The position numbers and the translations under genes are program-made. From NCBI RefSeq assembly GCF_003171675.1, contig NZ_QFZQ01000005.1, forward strand, positions 62,001 through 126,000: a DNA stretch of 64,000 nucleotides, in the 5' to 3' direction. This DNA is from Reichenbachiella versicolor. GTDB taxonomy: Bacteria; Bacteroidota; Bacteroidia; Cytophagales; Cyclobacteriaceae. The stretch's first letter is position 1. The number at the start of each line of letters is the position of its first letter. Positions 28,201 to 37,160 of this stretch are shown in pieces. The notes beneath the pieces are model-generated. The model worked only from the letters and a program-made list of their open reading frames with translations, did not search any database and had not been told where the DNA came from.

Positions 28201-29203
28201 AATTGAGTTCTTTTGTTTGATTTGTTACTAATTGTTTGAACTTGGCAATGGTGTCTTCCAAACTATCTGTAGACGTAGCCCCAGCTGCGTTTTTGTGTCC
28301 ACCACCATTGAAATATTTTCTTGCAAAGTCATTAATTGGTATTTCTCCAAATGACCTAAAGGATATTTTAACTTCTTCTTGCTCTTCTATAAATATTGCC
28401 GATACGTTTACTCCTTCAATTGACATCCCGTAGTTAACTAAACCTTCACTATCTCCAGGTTTATAATTAAACCTCTGTTTATCCTCCAATGACAAATAAA
28501 AGAAGGCCACATTCGTATCTTCTATCAGCTCTAATCTTTCCAATAGAGCAAAGCCCATAAGTCTGATTCTACCAAAAGAGTTTTGATCATATATATTATG
28601 ACTTACTCTCGACACATCTGCCCCTAGTTCCATTAAATTAGCTACGATCTCATGTACATGAGGGGTAGTAGAAGGAAGCTTGAAATTGCCAGTATCTGTT
28701 ACGAGTCCTGCATATAAAGCTTCAGCCATGCTTCTAGTAATTTTTTCAGTGCCATCTAACATTTCTATTAGATCATACACTAACTCAGCAGTAGCTGCGG
28801 CTTCTGTTGACCACAGTACATACTGCGCAAAGGTTTCTGGATTCAGATGATGATCAATTAATACTTTTTCAGCATCGGAGTCAGCGACCATTTCTCCTAA
28901 CTTGCCTATTCGTTTCAAGCTTGAAAAATCCAAGCAAAAGACTAAATCAGCATTTTCAATCTGATATTGAGCCTTTTCTTCGTTTCCTTGAAAAATCAGA
29001 ACATTCTCGTTACCCTCCATCCACTTTAAGAAATCTGGATAATCAGTAGGAGCAATAACATTGACTTGGTGTCCAGTTTTCAAAAGATAACCAGCTAGCG
29101 CCAATGAGGACCCAAGTGCGTCTGCATCAGGATAAACGTGAGTCGTAATTACGATCCGTTTAGGAAGACTTAGGAGTTCTTTAAATGCTGCTAGATTTTG
29201 CAT
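28190..29203 (-). CDS. nrnA: DHH-family phosphoesterase, bifunctional oligoribonuclease/pAp phosphatase
   Basis: NrnA degrades nanoRNAs and dephosphorylates pAp. The DHH domain carries HVYPDADALGSSLA and the DHH triad DHHLNP, and the DHHA1 domain near the end has GGGHKNAAGA. I start it at the ATG at 29203 (MQNLAAFKELL), 337 residues. A TTG 33 bp upstream would add residues not expected in the family. First gene of the operon with two FKBP genes and rdgB. Confidence 0.93.
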   Translation of the reverse strand: MQNLAAFKELLSLPKRIVITTHVYPDADALGSSLALAGYLLKTGHQVNVIAPTDYPDFLKWMEGNENVLIFQGNEEKAQYQIENADLVFCLDFSSLKRIGKLGEMVADSDAEKVLIDHHLNPETFAQYVLWSTEAAATAELVYDLIEMLDGTEKITRSMAEALYAGLVTDTGNFKLPSTTPHVHEIVANLMELGADVSRVSHNIYDQNSFGRIRLMGFALLERLELIEDTNVAFFYLSLEDKQRFNYKPGDSEGLVNYGMSIEGVNVSAIFIEEQEEVKISFRSFGEIPINDFARKYFNGGGHKNAAGATSTDSLEDTIAKFKQLVTNQTKELNYEV

Positions 29204-29314
29204 TACGAATTTATACGAAGTGGCAAAAGTGAACAATTTATAATTAAAACCAAAGAGCTAAAATCATCTTCAACATATCGTCATTTTGATATTAATGCAT
29301 TGAACATTAAGACC

Positions 29315-29322
29315 TAGTTTTG
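29315..29322 (+). promoter_or_regulatory. Possible -7 box (TAGTTTTG) of ndk
   Basis: It matches TAnnTTTG exactly and lies 30 bp before the ndk ATG; the -33 element is unclear. Confidence 0.45.
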
Positions 29323-29351
29323 GCAAAATTTTATTCAAACCACATAATTAA

Positions 29352-29771
29352 ATGGCTACAAATAGAACCTTAACTATGATCAAGCCTGATGCCTATGCTG
29401 ATGGACATACAGGTGAAATTCTTCAAATCATCCAAAGAGCTGGATTCAAGATCGTTGCTCTTAAACTAACACAACTATCGGCAGAAAAAGCAGGTGAATT
29501 CTACGCAGTTCACAAGGAAAAACCTTTCTATGGCGACCTTTGCAAATACATGTCTTCGGGTCCTATCGTAGCTGCCATCCTTGAAAAGGAAAATGCTGTT
29601 GCTGACTTTAGAGAATTAATAGGGGCTACTAACCCTGCTGACTCTACTACAGGAACTATCAGAAATCTATTTGCTAAATCTCTAGAGGCGAATGCTGTTC
29701 ATGGGTCAGATTCTGACGAAAATGCAAAAATCGAAGGCGACTTCCATTTCGCTGATGATGAACAATTCTAA
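29352..29771 (+). CDS. ndk: nucleoside diphosphate kinase
   Basis: Ndk balances NTP pools by transferring phosphate from ATP through a phosphohistidine. 139 residues, with [10 protein letters not shown] at the start and active-site His117 in [12 protein letters not shown]. Stand-alone. Confidence 0.96.
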   Translation: MATNRTLTMIKPDAYADGHTGEILQIIQRAGFKIVALKLTQLSAEKAGEFYAVHKEKPFYGDLCKYMSSGPIVAAILEKENAVADFRELIGATNPADSTTGTIRNLFAKSLEANAVHGSDSDENAKIEGDFHFADDEQF

Positions 29772-29785
29772 AAATTGATCTTAAT

Positions 29786-29807
29786 CGTCACTGCACATGT
29801 AGTGACG
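29786..29807. terminator. Hairpin between convergent ndk and the flippase-like gene
   Basis: A 9-bp inverted repeat (CGTCACTGC... with GTAGTGACG) lies between the two stop codons. The T-run is weak on both strands, so this may be a weak bidirectional terminator. Confidence 0.45.
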
Positions 29808-29808
29808 G

Positions 29809-30870
29809 TTAACCTTTCCTATTCTTGGCGAAAAACCTACTCTGAATCCATCTAGGAAGAAATATTGCCCCTAGTAATAAGTAAGGGTAATATGACATCA
29901 GTCTCCAAAAGATCCCTGTAACAAACGTATAGCTTCCCAAATATTCTACAAAAAACCTAGAAAAGAAAAACTCAGCAGTTCCTGAACTGCCTGGAGTGGG
30001 AGAAATCAACATCACAATCCACATAATGATCTGACGGGAGAAAATCACCATATGATCGCCAATATTAAGATCAGTGGCATATGCGCCAACGAGACTATTG
30101 AGCATAAGATACCTAGCACACCAGATAAAAATTGTAGCTAAACCAATTTTTACCCAATACAAACCTTTTTTGCCCTTCATCTCACCAGAAGCCATGATAA
30201 TTTCATCCCCATATTGATTGGCTTTTACTCTCCACTTCTTCATAAATCCAAAAGAAGTAACTTTTAATAAAAACCATTTAAAAGCCCTAGGTCTGACAAA
30301 CAATGCGTATGACATAATCAACGTGTATATCGCTATCAATCCATAACTCAAAAAGAAAAGATACTGAAGACTACTACCTAGCTGGATTTCCATAGTCTTG
30401 ACCTCAGGGAATATTACTCCTTGAGTCAGTAACATAACTATAGGGGCTGCGGTAACAAAAAATAAGTTATCCAATATTGCAGTCAACATTACATAGGCCA
30501 ACGACTTACCTACATTAATTCCCTCCATATTGAGAATGAATACTGCTACTGCTGTACCTCCAACCACAGATGGCGTCACCGCTGACGCAAACTCCCAAAG
30601 TATGATTACAAAAAGACTACTCTTCCAACTTAATTCTTGATTAGTAAGAGTACGAATACGATACATGTATCCAGCATCTCTTGCCAGCAGTACTACAAAT
30701 GCTACTAAAATACCTGAAATTTTAGCATCAAAAATAAGTTTTAAATTCTCTGAAGTAACATTCGGATCAAAATAGAACATTAATACTACTATGATCACAC
30801 CTACAGATATTGGCAACCAGATCTTCTTTGGGTCTAGTACCTGAAGTACGTCGTTGTTAGTTTTTTCCAT
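29809..30870 (-). CDS. AglD/YbhN-type membrane flippase-like protein
   Basis: 353 residues with about eight membrane segments, of the lysylphosphatidylglycerol synthase TM/UPF0104 family. Typical features are the GGTAVAVFILN segment, ISPTPGSSGTAEFFF and the C-terminal YYPYLLLG. Family members translocate or synthesise charged lipids; the substrate here is unknown. Its start shares one base with the scpA stop. Confidence 0.8.
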   Translation of the reverse strand: MEKTNNDVLQVLDPKKIWLPISVGVIIVVLMFYFDPNVTSENLKLIFDAKISGILVAFVVLLARDAGYMYRIRTLTNQELSWKSSLFVIILWEFASAVTPSVVGGTAVAVFILNMEGINVGKSLAYVMLTAILDNLFFVTAAPIVMLLTQGVIFPEVKTMEIQLGSSLQYLFFLSYGLIAIYTLIMSYALFVRPRAFKWFLLKVTSFGFMKKWRVKANQYGDEIIMASGEMKGKKGLYWVKIGLATIFIWCARYLMLNSLVGAYATDLNIGDHMVIFSRQIIMWIVMLISPTPGSSGTAEFFFSRFFVEYLGSYTFVTGIFWRLMSYYPYLLLGAIFLPRWIQSRFFAKNRKG

Positions 30871-31619
30871 TAATCAACAGCAACGCCCTCGGCTTTTTCA
30901 ATCCAAAAATTATTAAACCCTTCCCCTAGGTGAAGTTTGATTTTTTGCATTTGGAGAAGTTCCAAAATAGCTAAGAAGTTAAATATTACGTAAATCTTTT
31001 CCGGCTTACTCTCTATCATATCAGTAAACGCCATTCGACCACTAGTTTGTAGAGAGTCTAGTACAAAATTTCTTTGCCCCTCAATCGTGTATGGATATTG
31101 TACTACCTTGTGCACCACCTTATTTTTTTCCATCTCATAGCGATCGATCACCTTCTTATAGACTTTGAGTATCTTGAACAAATCTACATCTTGAAGCTCT
31201 GCCTCCACATTGGTAGACTCAGCCAATGACCTGATTTCCCTCACCACATTTCCTCGACGTTCTCGATCTAGACGATCTGACTCCATCTTAACCAACTCGC
31301 CTATTACTGACTTGTATCGTTTGTACTCCAATAAGTGCTTAACGAGCTCCTCTCTAGGATCAATCTCATTCCCTTCCTCATCCAATGACGGCCTAGGCAA
31401 TAAAACTTTTGCTTTAATTCTCATCAATGTAGCTGCCACTAGAATAAACTCGCTTGCAACTTCAATATTCATTTTCTCAAGATGTTTGACATAATCCAAA
31501 AAATCATTTGTGATTTTAGAAATAGGAATGTCATGTATATCAAGTTCATCTCTCTCTATGAAGAAGAGTAACAGATCAAAAGGACCTTCAAACAGCGGGA
31601 GTTTAACTTCGAATTTCAA
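30870..31619 (-). CDS. scpA: segregation and condensation protein A
   Basis: ScpA is the kleisin that bridges SMC heads in chromosome condensation. 249 residues, with the N-terminal kleisin motif FEGPFDLLLFFIERDELDIHDIPI and the helical C-terminal winged part. scpB is not visible in this window. It is followed directly by the flippase-like gene. Confidence 0.94.
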   Translation of the reverse strand: MKFEVKLPLFEGPFDLLLFFIERDELDIHDIPISKITNDFLDYVKHLEKMNIEVASEFILVAATLMRIKAKVLLPRPSLDEEGNEIDPREELVKHLLEYKRYKSVIGELVKMESDRLDRERRGNVVREIRSLAESTNVEAELQDVDLFKILKVYKKVIDRYEMEKNKVVHKVVQYPYTIEGQRNFVLDSLQTSGRMAFTDMIESKPEKIYVIFNFLAILELLQMQKIKLHLGEGFNNFWIEKAEGVAVD

Positions 31620-31737
31620 TGCACTATGATCAAATAGACCCCAAAGGTATATTTAATAGACTAGAAGTATATATTGTGTAAAGAGTATTGTATTGTAAGC
31701 CTTGTTCAATGATGAATTCTAGATAAAGAGAGATCCG

Positions 31738-32256
31738 TCAATTTATATTTTTAGGTTTCTTATAAAGTGGCACGGCACTACAGGCCTCTCCATACATCAA
31801 ACTTTTGACAACAGGCTGAAGAAGTCTAGTAATCTCCACGTAGGCGAACTCTGGAACAGGGTAATTTCCACACCCTTTGATAATCACTCTACCATCTTTA
31901 AATTCTTCTAAATCAATTTTCATCAAAGCATCTTGAAAAAGAGCATTTTCAAGATGCGACAGATCTCCAAAAACGACTTTATTAGCATAAGGCGTCAACG
32001 CGGAAGACAATAACATGTACGCCCAAGTAGGGACAATAGCATCCTCACTACAATAAATAGCTACATTTTGACCTTGATATTGAGTCCAATCAGTAGTTTT
32101 GACAAACTCACGAAAATCCTTTTCTCGTAATACAAACCCCTGATAAAGATTATCCTTAATATCAATTTGCACTCGTTTGCTATGATTATAATATCGTTCT
32201 AAATCAAAAGTGATTAATGAACTCTCAGCAACCTTATTTTTTATTTCCCCCTGCAT
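31738..32256 (-). CDS. DUF2480 family protein
   Basis: 172 residues, cytosolic. The phrases WTQYQGQNVAIYCSEDAIVPTWAYML and VIIKGCGNYPVPEFAYVEITRLLQPV are those of the Bacteroidota DUF2480 family. No function is known. It overlaps tsaB by 23 bp and is the last gene of rpmH-rnpA-ctp-tsaB-DUF2480. Confidence 0.9.
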   Translation of the reverse strand: MQGEIKNKVAESSLITFDLERYYNHSKRVQIDIKDNLYQGFVLREKDFREFVKTTDWTQYQGQNVAIYCSEDAIVPTWAYMLLSSALTPYANKVVFGDLSHLENALFQDALMKIDLEEFKDGRVIIKGCGNYPVPEFAYVEITRLLQPVVKSLMYGEACSAVPLYKKPKNIN

Positions 32257-32935
32257 AGTTCTTTTTAGATGGAATAATTCTGAATTCTTTTAAATAGAAC
32301 GGTTCAAACGAAACAACGTTCTCGAACAACGCTTCTTGATACTTACGAGTTGCAAGAAAAGCAATCTCCGCAGCTGAAGGTGTTACTTTATCAATAAAAA
32401 CAGCATTAGAAGAATCTACAATATCTTTAAATTTAAATGCTCCATCACCAAAAAAGGCTATTTTATTAGCTTCCAATTCTTTTTCAAAAGAAGACTCATC
32501 CAAAATCATAGGCTCTGTAGGCAGCCGAATGGTAGAGGTAGTATCTAACAATAATGTATATACTTCCATTCTTCTAGCATCGATCATTGGGCAATACAAA
32601 TCAAAAGTATTACCCATGGACTTAACTTGGTGCGCCATTGCCTCCAAAGTGTTAATAGAGATAAGCGGAATATCTAATGAAAAGCACAGGCCTTTAGCAG
32701 CTGAAGTCCCAATCCTCAACCCTGTATATGAACCCGGCCCTTCAGAAATGGCTACAGCATCTAGTTCAGATAATTTAAATTGACAGTTCTTCATCAACTG
32801 ATCTATCATCGGATGTAGAAGTGAAGAATGAGATTTGTCTATGTTATAATATTGATACCCAATCAATTTATCGTCTTGTAAAAGTGCTACAGAACCACAA
32901 GACGTAGATGTTTCTAACGCAAGGATTAAAGCCAA
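32234..32935 (-). CDS. tsaB: tRNA threonylcarbamoyladenosine biosynthesis protein TsaB
   Basis: TsaB scaffolds TsaD in making the t6A37 modification of ANN-decoding tRNAs. 233 residues with LALETSTSCGSVALL and GPGSYTGLRIGTSAAKGL, and the usual cut-off C-terminal half of the ASKHA fold. It lies 11 bp downstream of the S41 peptidase. Confidence 0.94.
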   Translation of the reverse strand: MALILALETSTSCGSVALLQDDKLIGYQYYNIDKSHSSLLHPMIDQLMKNCQFKLSELDAVAISEGPGSYTGLRIGTSAAKGLCFSLDIPLISINTLEAMAHQVKSMGNTFDLYCPMIDARRMEVYTLLLDTTSTIRLPTEPMILDESSFEKELEANKIAFFGDGAFKFKDIVDSSNAVFIDKVTPSAAEIAFLATRKYQEALFENVVSFEPFYLKEFRIIPSKKNYAGGNKK

Positions 32936-32946
32936 TTGATTAGCAT

Positions 32947-34584
32947 TTAGTTCAGAATTTTCTTGTATTCAGCTGGATCATTAAGGACTTCAACAGCTTT
33001 AGCTACAGCCATATCCTCATGAATAGCAGACTCTATTATTCCTTCATGAAAATAATACCGGCTTACGATTTCCTGTTCCAACATCAACTTTACTTCATCT
33101 TGGAAAGTCATTAAATAGCTTGACTTAATTTCATCAACTTTAGTCTTAAGGTTTTCAAGACTTTCTTCCATTCCTTGATGATACTGCTCCTTCCGAGCCA
33201 TTTTCTCTAATGACACAATAGCATCATCCATCTGAGAAGAAAAGCTAACATTCTTTCCATTGAGCCAATCCACAAACTCTTTGTACTCTACATCTGTCAA
33301 ATGAAAATCTCTGGCAGCAGGGATAGTTTTATTCTTCAAGTAGTACTGTCCTGCATACTCAAACATCAAATTATCATTGACAATATTGAATAATAAACTA
33401 GAGTATTCTCTTGGAGTGATTACAATATCTGGTTTGATCCCTCCTCCATCATAAACAGTACGCCCGCTCTTAGTTTTGAATGCAACTTTCAAAGAGTCAG
33501 GAATCGTTTTTACACTTCCATCTTCATTTTTAATAGAGTAGTCAATCGCTTGAATACATCTTCCACTTGGAATGTAATATTTAGCTGTAGTCACTTTAAG
33601 CTGAGCATTATACGGCAAAGGCCTAGTCGCCTGAACAAGCCCTTTCCCAAAAGTCCGAGTACCAAGCAATACACCTCTATCATAGTCTTGTATTACACCT
33701 GAAACTATCTCAGCCGCCGAAGCTGTACCTCCACTAGTCAATACGGCCAATGGAATATCTTTATCTACAACTTGATATGGAGCTTTATACTGTTTATCCC
33801 AAGACTTTACTTTACCTCTGGTACTTACTACTTCCTTTCCTTGAGGAATAAATACATTCGCTACTTTGATAGCTTCTTCTAATAAACCTCCTGGATTATC
33901 TCTCAAATCAAGAATTATTCCTTTAGCTCCTTTTCCTTTCAGTTCTTGGAGAGCCTTTTTTACTTCTGCACCAGCATTCGTAGTAAAGTCACTTAATCGA
34001 ATGTAGCCCACTTTGTCATTGAACATCTCGTAATGAGCAACATTGCTTATGACAATTTTCTCACGTGTAATAGTGACATCAAAACTCTCATCCTGCCCCA
34101 ACCTCTTGATAGTCAAAACAAGCTTGGTTCCTGGGTGACCTTTGAGCTGCTCACTGATTTGACTATTGGTATCATCCTTTACATCCTTACCATCGATTTT
34201 TACAATTTGATCCCCAATTAAAAGACCCGATTTATGAGCTGGAAATCCAACATAAGGCATTAAAATCGTATTAATATTATCCCTTTTCCCTACCACAGCG
34301 CCTATCCCTCCGTACTCACCCGTGGTACTAGTTCTATAGCTTTCTAATTCACTTTCAGGAATGTAACTTGTATATGGATCAAGAGACGATAGCATCGCGT
34401 TGATACCTTGTGTGATTATTTTCTCATTTGGTAGTTCGTCGACATAGTGTGTATTCAACTCTCTGTATAAGGTAGCAAAAATATTGAGGTTACGAGAGAT
34501 TTCGAATTGATACTCGTCTACGCTAAAAGCAAACAATCCAAACGCTACTATCAACACTACTAGTCCACTAATTATTTTCTTCAT
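32947..34584 (-). CDS. C-terminal processing peptidase, S41 family
   Basis: 545 residues with an N-terminal signal/anchor (MKKIISGLVVLIVAFGLFAFS). A PDZ domain (about 90-165) comes before the S41 core with NPGGLLEEAI, catalytic Ser in SGGTASAAEIVSG and Lys in FGKGLVQATRPL. It is a periplasmic Tsp/CtpA-like protease that trims unfolded or C-terminally tagged proteins. It overlaps no neighbour but lies 1 bp after rnpA. Confidence 0.94.
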   Translation of the reverse strand: MKKIISGLVVLIVAFGLFAFSVDEYQFEISRNLNIFATLYRELNTHYVDELPNEKIITQGINAMLSSLDPYTSYIPESELESYRTSTTGEYGGIGAVVGKRDNINTILMPYVGFPAHKSGLLIGDQIVKIDGKDVKDDTNSQISEQLKGHPGTKLVLTIKRLGQDESFDVTITREKIVISNVAHYEMFNDKVGYIRLSDFTTNAGAEVKKALQELKGKGAKGIILDLRDNPGGLLEEAIKVANVFIPQGKEVVSTRGKVKSWDKQYKAPYQVVDKDIPLAVLTSGGTASAAEIVSGVIQDYDRGVLLGTRTFGKGLVQATRPLPYNAQLKVTTAKYYIPSGRCIQAIDYSIKNEDGSVKTIPDSLKVAFKTKSGRTVYDGGGIKPDIVITPREYSSLLFNIVNDNLMFEYAGQYYLKNKTIPAARDFHLTDVEYKEFVDWLNGKNVSFSSQMDDAIVSLEKMARKEQYHQGMEESLENLKTKVDEIKSSYLMTFQDEVKLMLEQEIVSRYYFHEGIIESAIHEDMAVAKAVEVLNDPAEYKKILN

Positions 34585-34585
34585 A

Positions 34586-35011
34586 CTACTTTGATTGAGG
34601 AGTAGGATTCTCAGAATCCTTAGCTGCTAAACGGTGAAACGATTCAATTAGTTTTTTCTCAATCATCTGATACGAGTGAATCTTCTTTCCTACGTAAATA
34701 TACGCAATCAACCAATAATTACCGCTTTTAGCTTTTTGTAGATGATGAGGCTTGTTGAGCCTATAGGCTTCTTTGACTAACCTTTTTACTCTATTCCGAT
34801 CTACCGCTCGTTTGAATCGCTTTTTAGAAACTGATACCAGTACCTGATGACAAACTGCATCTACCTCCGAGTTGGGCAGATATTTGATCATGAAGGGATA
34901 TATATGAAAAGATGCTCCCTTGTTAAAAAGAGCATCTATCAATTTTTTACTGCTTATTCGCTCTTTCTTAGGAAACGAATAGCTAGTCGCTATGTCAGTT
35001 TTTTCCTTCAT
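34586..35011 (-). CDS. rnpA: ribonuclease P protein component
   Basis: 141 residues with the signature RNRVKRLVKEAYR and the basic groove region VSVSKKRFKRAV. RnpA with RNase P RNA matures tRNA 5' ends. The 5' neighbour is rpmH, the universal order. Confidence 0.95.
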   Translation of the reverse strand: MKEKTDIATSYSFPKKERISSKKLIDALFNKGASFHIYPFMIKYLPNSEVDAVCHQVLVSVSKKRFKRAVDRNRVKRLVKEAYRLNKPHHLQKAKSGNYWLIAYIYVGKKIHSYQMIEKKLIESFHRLAAKDSENPTPQSK

Positions 35012-35049
35012 TTATTATATCAACGGAAGGAATAAAACTAAAAAAGAAA

Positions 35050-35211
35050 TTATTTCTTACTTCCTCTTTCGCTAGATACAGTCAGCTTCTTTCTGCCTTT
35101 AGCTCTTCTTCTTGCAAGAACTGCTCTACCATTAGCATCCTCCATTCTAGCTCTGAAACCGTGCTTATTCTTTCTTTTTCTTTGCGAAGGTTGAAATGTT
35201 CTTTTAGTCAT
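35050..35211 (-). CDS. rpmH: 50S ribosomal protein L34
   Basis: A 53-residue basic protein starting [20 protein letters not shown] and including [12 protein letters not shown], a perfect L34. It lies 38 bp before rnpA and is read from the strong promoter at 35278-35308. Confidence 0.97.
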   Translation of the reverse strand: MTKRTFQPSQRKRKNKHGFRARMEDANGRAVLARRRAKGRKKLTVSSERGSKK

Positions 35212-35277
35212 CTTTCTGAATTTTATATTTTCGGGCTGAAAAACAGCCTTTAAGCCTCACTTTTAAAAAACGGAGTG

Positions 35278-35308
35278 CAAAAATAGAGAGTAATTGATTA
35301 ATTACAAA
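35278..35308 (-). promoter_or_regulatory. Promoter of rpmH-rnpA operon
   Basis: On the minus strand TTTG (35305-35308) and TATTTTTG (35278-35285) are 19 bases apart, fitting the -33/-7 pair. GCACTCC follows, as at the rpmB and tRNA-Glu promoters. Confidence 0.75.
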
Positions 35309-35367
35309 CTATAGTATCAATACTTTCTCTTAAAGCTCTTAGCTAGAGGCATCTAAGAACAACAGTT

Positions 35368-37041
35368 ATGATAAAAATAGATATTACTTTACAATCTCCA
35401 CTTTCTCACCTAGTCCATATTGACATTACATTCCCTGTTTCAAATAGTAATACTAATGTCTATATTCCTCTATGGCGACCTGGAAGGTACGAAAGAGCTG
35501 ACTTTGCTAACAACTTTAGAAAGGTAATTGCAAGACATAAAGAAAATGAACTTCAGGTTTTAAAATCTCTATCCCACAAATGGGAAATCAATACAAGTGA
35601 AGTTAGAGAGTTCACTTTTTCATATGACTATTATGCTTTCAAAATGGATGCGGGTAATTCTGTATTTGACGAATTTCAAGTTTATTTCAATTTCATAAGT
35701 TGTATCGCTTATATCCCTGAACTAATTAATCAACCTGTAGAGGTCTCAATAGATATACCTAGAACTTATGAAGTTGCTTGTCCTCTTCCATTTGAAAATA
35801 GAATACTCAAAGCTTCCTCATATCATGTGCTGGTTGACTCTCCATTTCTAGCCTCAAAAAAACTAAAAAAATTACCCTACCAAGTAGATGACTATCAATT
35901 TGAAGTTTGGATCAATGGAAAACACCCTCTGAGCGATGAAAAAATCATTTCCGATTTTAAAAAGTTCACAAGGGATCAAATTCAATCTTTCGGATATTTT
36001 CCTACGAAAAAATACCAATTCATAGTTCAGTCTCTGGACTACAAGCACTACCATGGAGTTGAGCACCAAAATTCGACTGTATTGATTTTAGGACCAAATG
36101 ACCCTGAAAGTAAAAACGACTATTATGAAAAACTAATGGGAGTTGCTTCCCATGAGCTATTTCACACTTGGAATGTAACTAGGATTCGCCCAAAGGAAAT
36201 GTCTCCTTATGAATACCAGAATGAAATCAGTCATCCAACTGGATTTGCTTCTGAAGGGTTCACCACTTATTATGGAGAGCTATTCTTGAAAACATCCGAT
36301 ACGTATTCGCTGGATATGTACCTAAAAGAACTCAATTCGCTTTGCAATCGTCATTTTCAAAATTTCGGAAGACATAGAACATCTCTAATTGATTCCTCAT
36401 TAAACCTCTGGATAGATGGCTACAAAAACACACCGTCTAGTCAAAAAGTGTCTATTTATGTCAAAGGAGCTTTATGTGCATTGATACTTGATTTGGAAAT
36501 ACGACACGGAAGTAATCATAAATACTCACTTCTTGATGTAGTAAAAGAAATGATGGAGTATTACACCTTTGATCAAGGTGGTTATGTTAAAAAAGATATT
36601 TTTAGTCTTTTCAAAAAATATGGCGGACAGCAAATTTTAGAATTAGCTCATATACTTTATGAAACAGCAGATGATGTAGAGCCATATCTTAAAAATGCTC
36701 TAGCATTAGTTGGGCTTGAACTCAAACTAAAAAGTCCAGAAGACATGTTTTGCCATTTCACTGGTGTTAAAGTTTCTAACCAGAAAATTGTTGACATAGT
36801 TGATCAGAGTCCTTTCCTGAATCAGTTATCAATTGGAGATAAAATCATTGAAGTAAACAATAAGCCTTTCGATATCAGGTCAAATTCCTTTCCTAAAAGA
36901 ATTCAACTAAAACGAGATGAGAAAACTATCAACCTCGAACTTCTTCAAGATGGATCAAGCTTTCTTTGGAATTATCACCTACAAAAAATTAACAACATTA
37001 CTTCAGAACAGCAGCGAAATAGAGAACAATGGCTAAAGTGA
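35368..37041 (+). CDS. M61-family metallopeptidase with PDZ domain
   Basis: 557 residues, no clear signal peptide. An N-terminal beta-rich domain precedes the zinc motif HELFHTW at 262-266, with a further Glu in ASEGFTTYYGELFL. A PDZ domain is near the C-terminus (about 465-545). The family has glycyl-type aminopeptidase activity. Single gene, divergent from rpmH. Confidence 0.9.
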   Translation: MIKIDITLQSPLSHLVHIDITFPVSNSNTNVYIPLWRPGRYERADFANNFRKVIARHKENELQVLKSLSHKWEINTSEVREFTFSYDYYAFKMDAGNSVFDEFQVYFNFISCIAYIPELINQPVEVSIDIPRTYEVACPLPFENRILKASSYHVLVDSPFLASKKLKKLPYQVDDYQFEVWINGKHPLSDEKIISDFKKFTRDQIQSFGYFPTKKYQFIVQSLDYKHYHGVEHQNSTVLILGPNDPESKNDYYEKLMGVASHELFHTWNVTRIRPKEMSPYEYQNEISHPTGFASEGFTTYYGELFLKTSDTYSLDMYLKELNSLCNRHFQNFGRHRTSLIDSSLNLWIDGYKNTPSSQKVSIYVKGALCALILDLEIRHGSNHKYSLLDVVKEMMEYYTFDQGGYVKKDIFSLFKKYGGQQILELAHILYETADDVEPYLKNALALVGLELKLKSPEDMFCHFTGVKVSNQKIVDIVDQSPFLNQLSIGDKIIEVNNKPFDIRSNSFPKRIQLKRDEKTINLELLQDGSSFLWNYHLQKINNITSEQQRNREQWLK

Positions 37042-37108
37042 GTTATCAGTACTCAATATGGATATCAGTATTTTTTTAAGTTCAATTTTAGAATGCCTAA
37101 CAAAATCG

Positions 37109-37116
37109 TAGTTTTG
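37109..37116 (+). promoter_or_regulatory. Possible -7 box (TAGTTTTG) of the ClC gene
   Basis: An exact TAnnTTTG, 44 bp before the ClC ATG; the -33 element is not clear. Confidence 0.4.
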
Positions 37117-37160
37117 CAGCCAACTGCACCCCTCCTGGAACTTATAGTTCAAATAGAAGC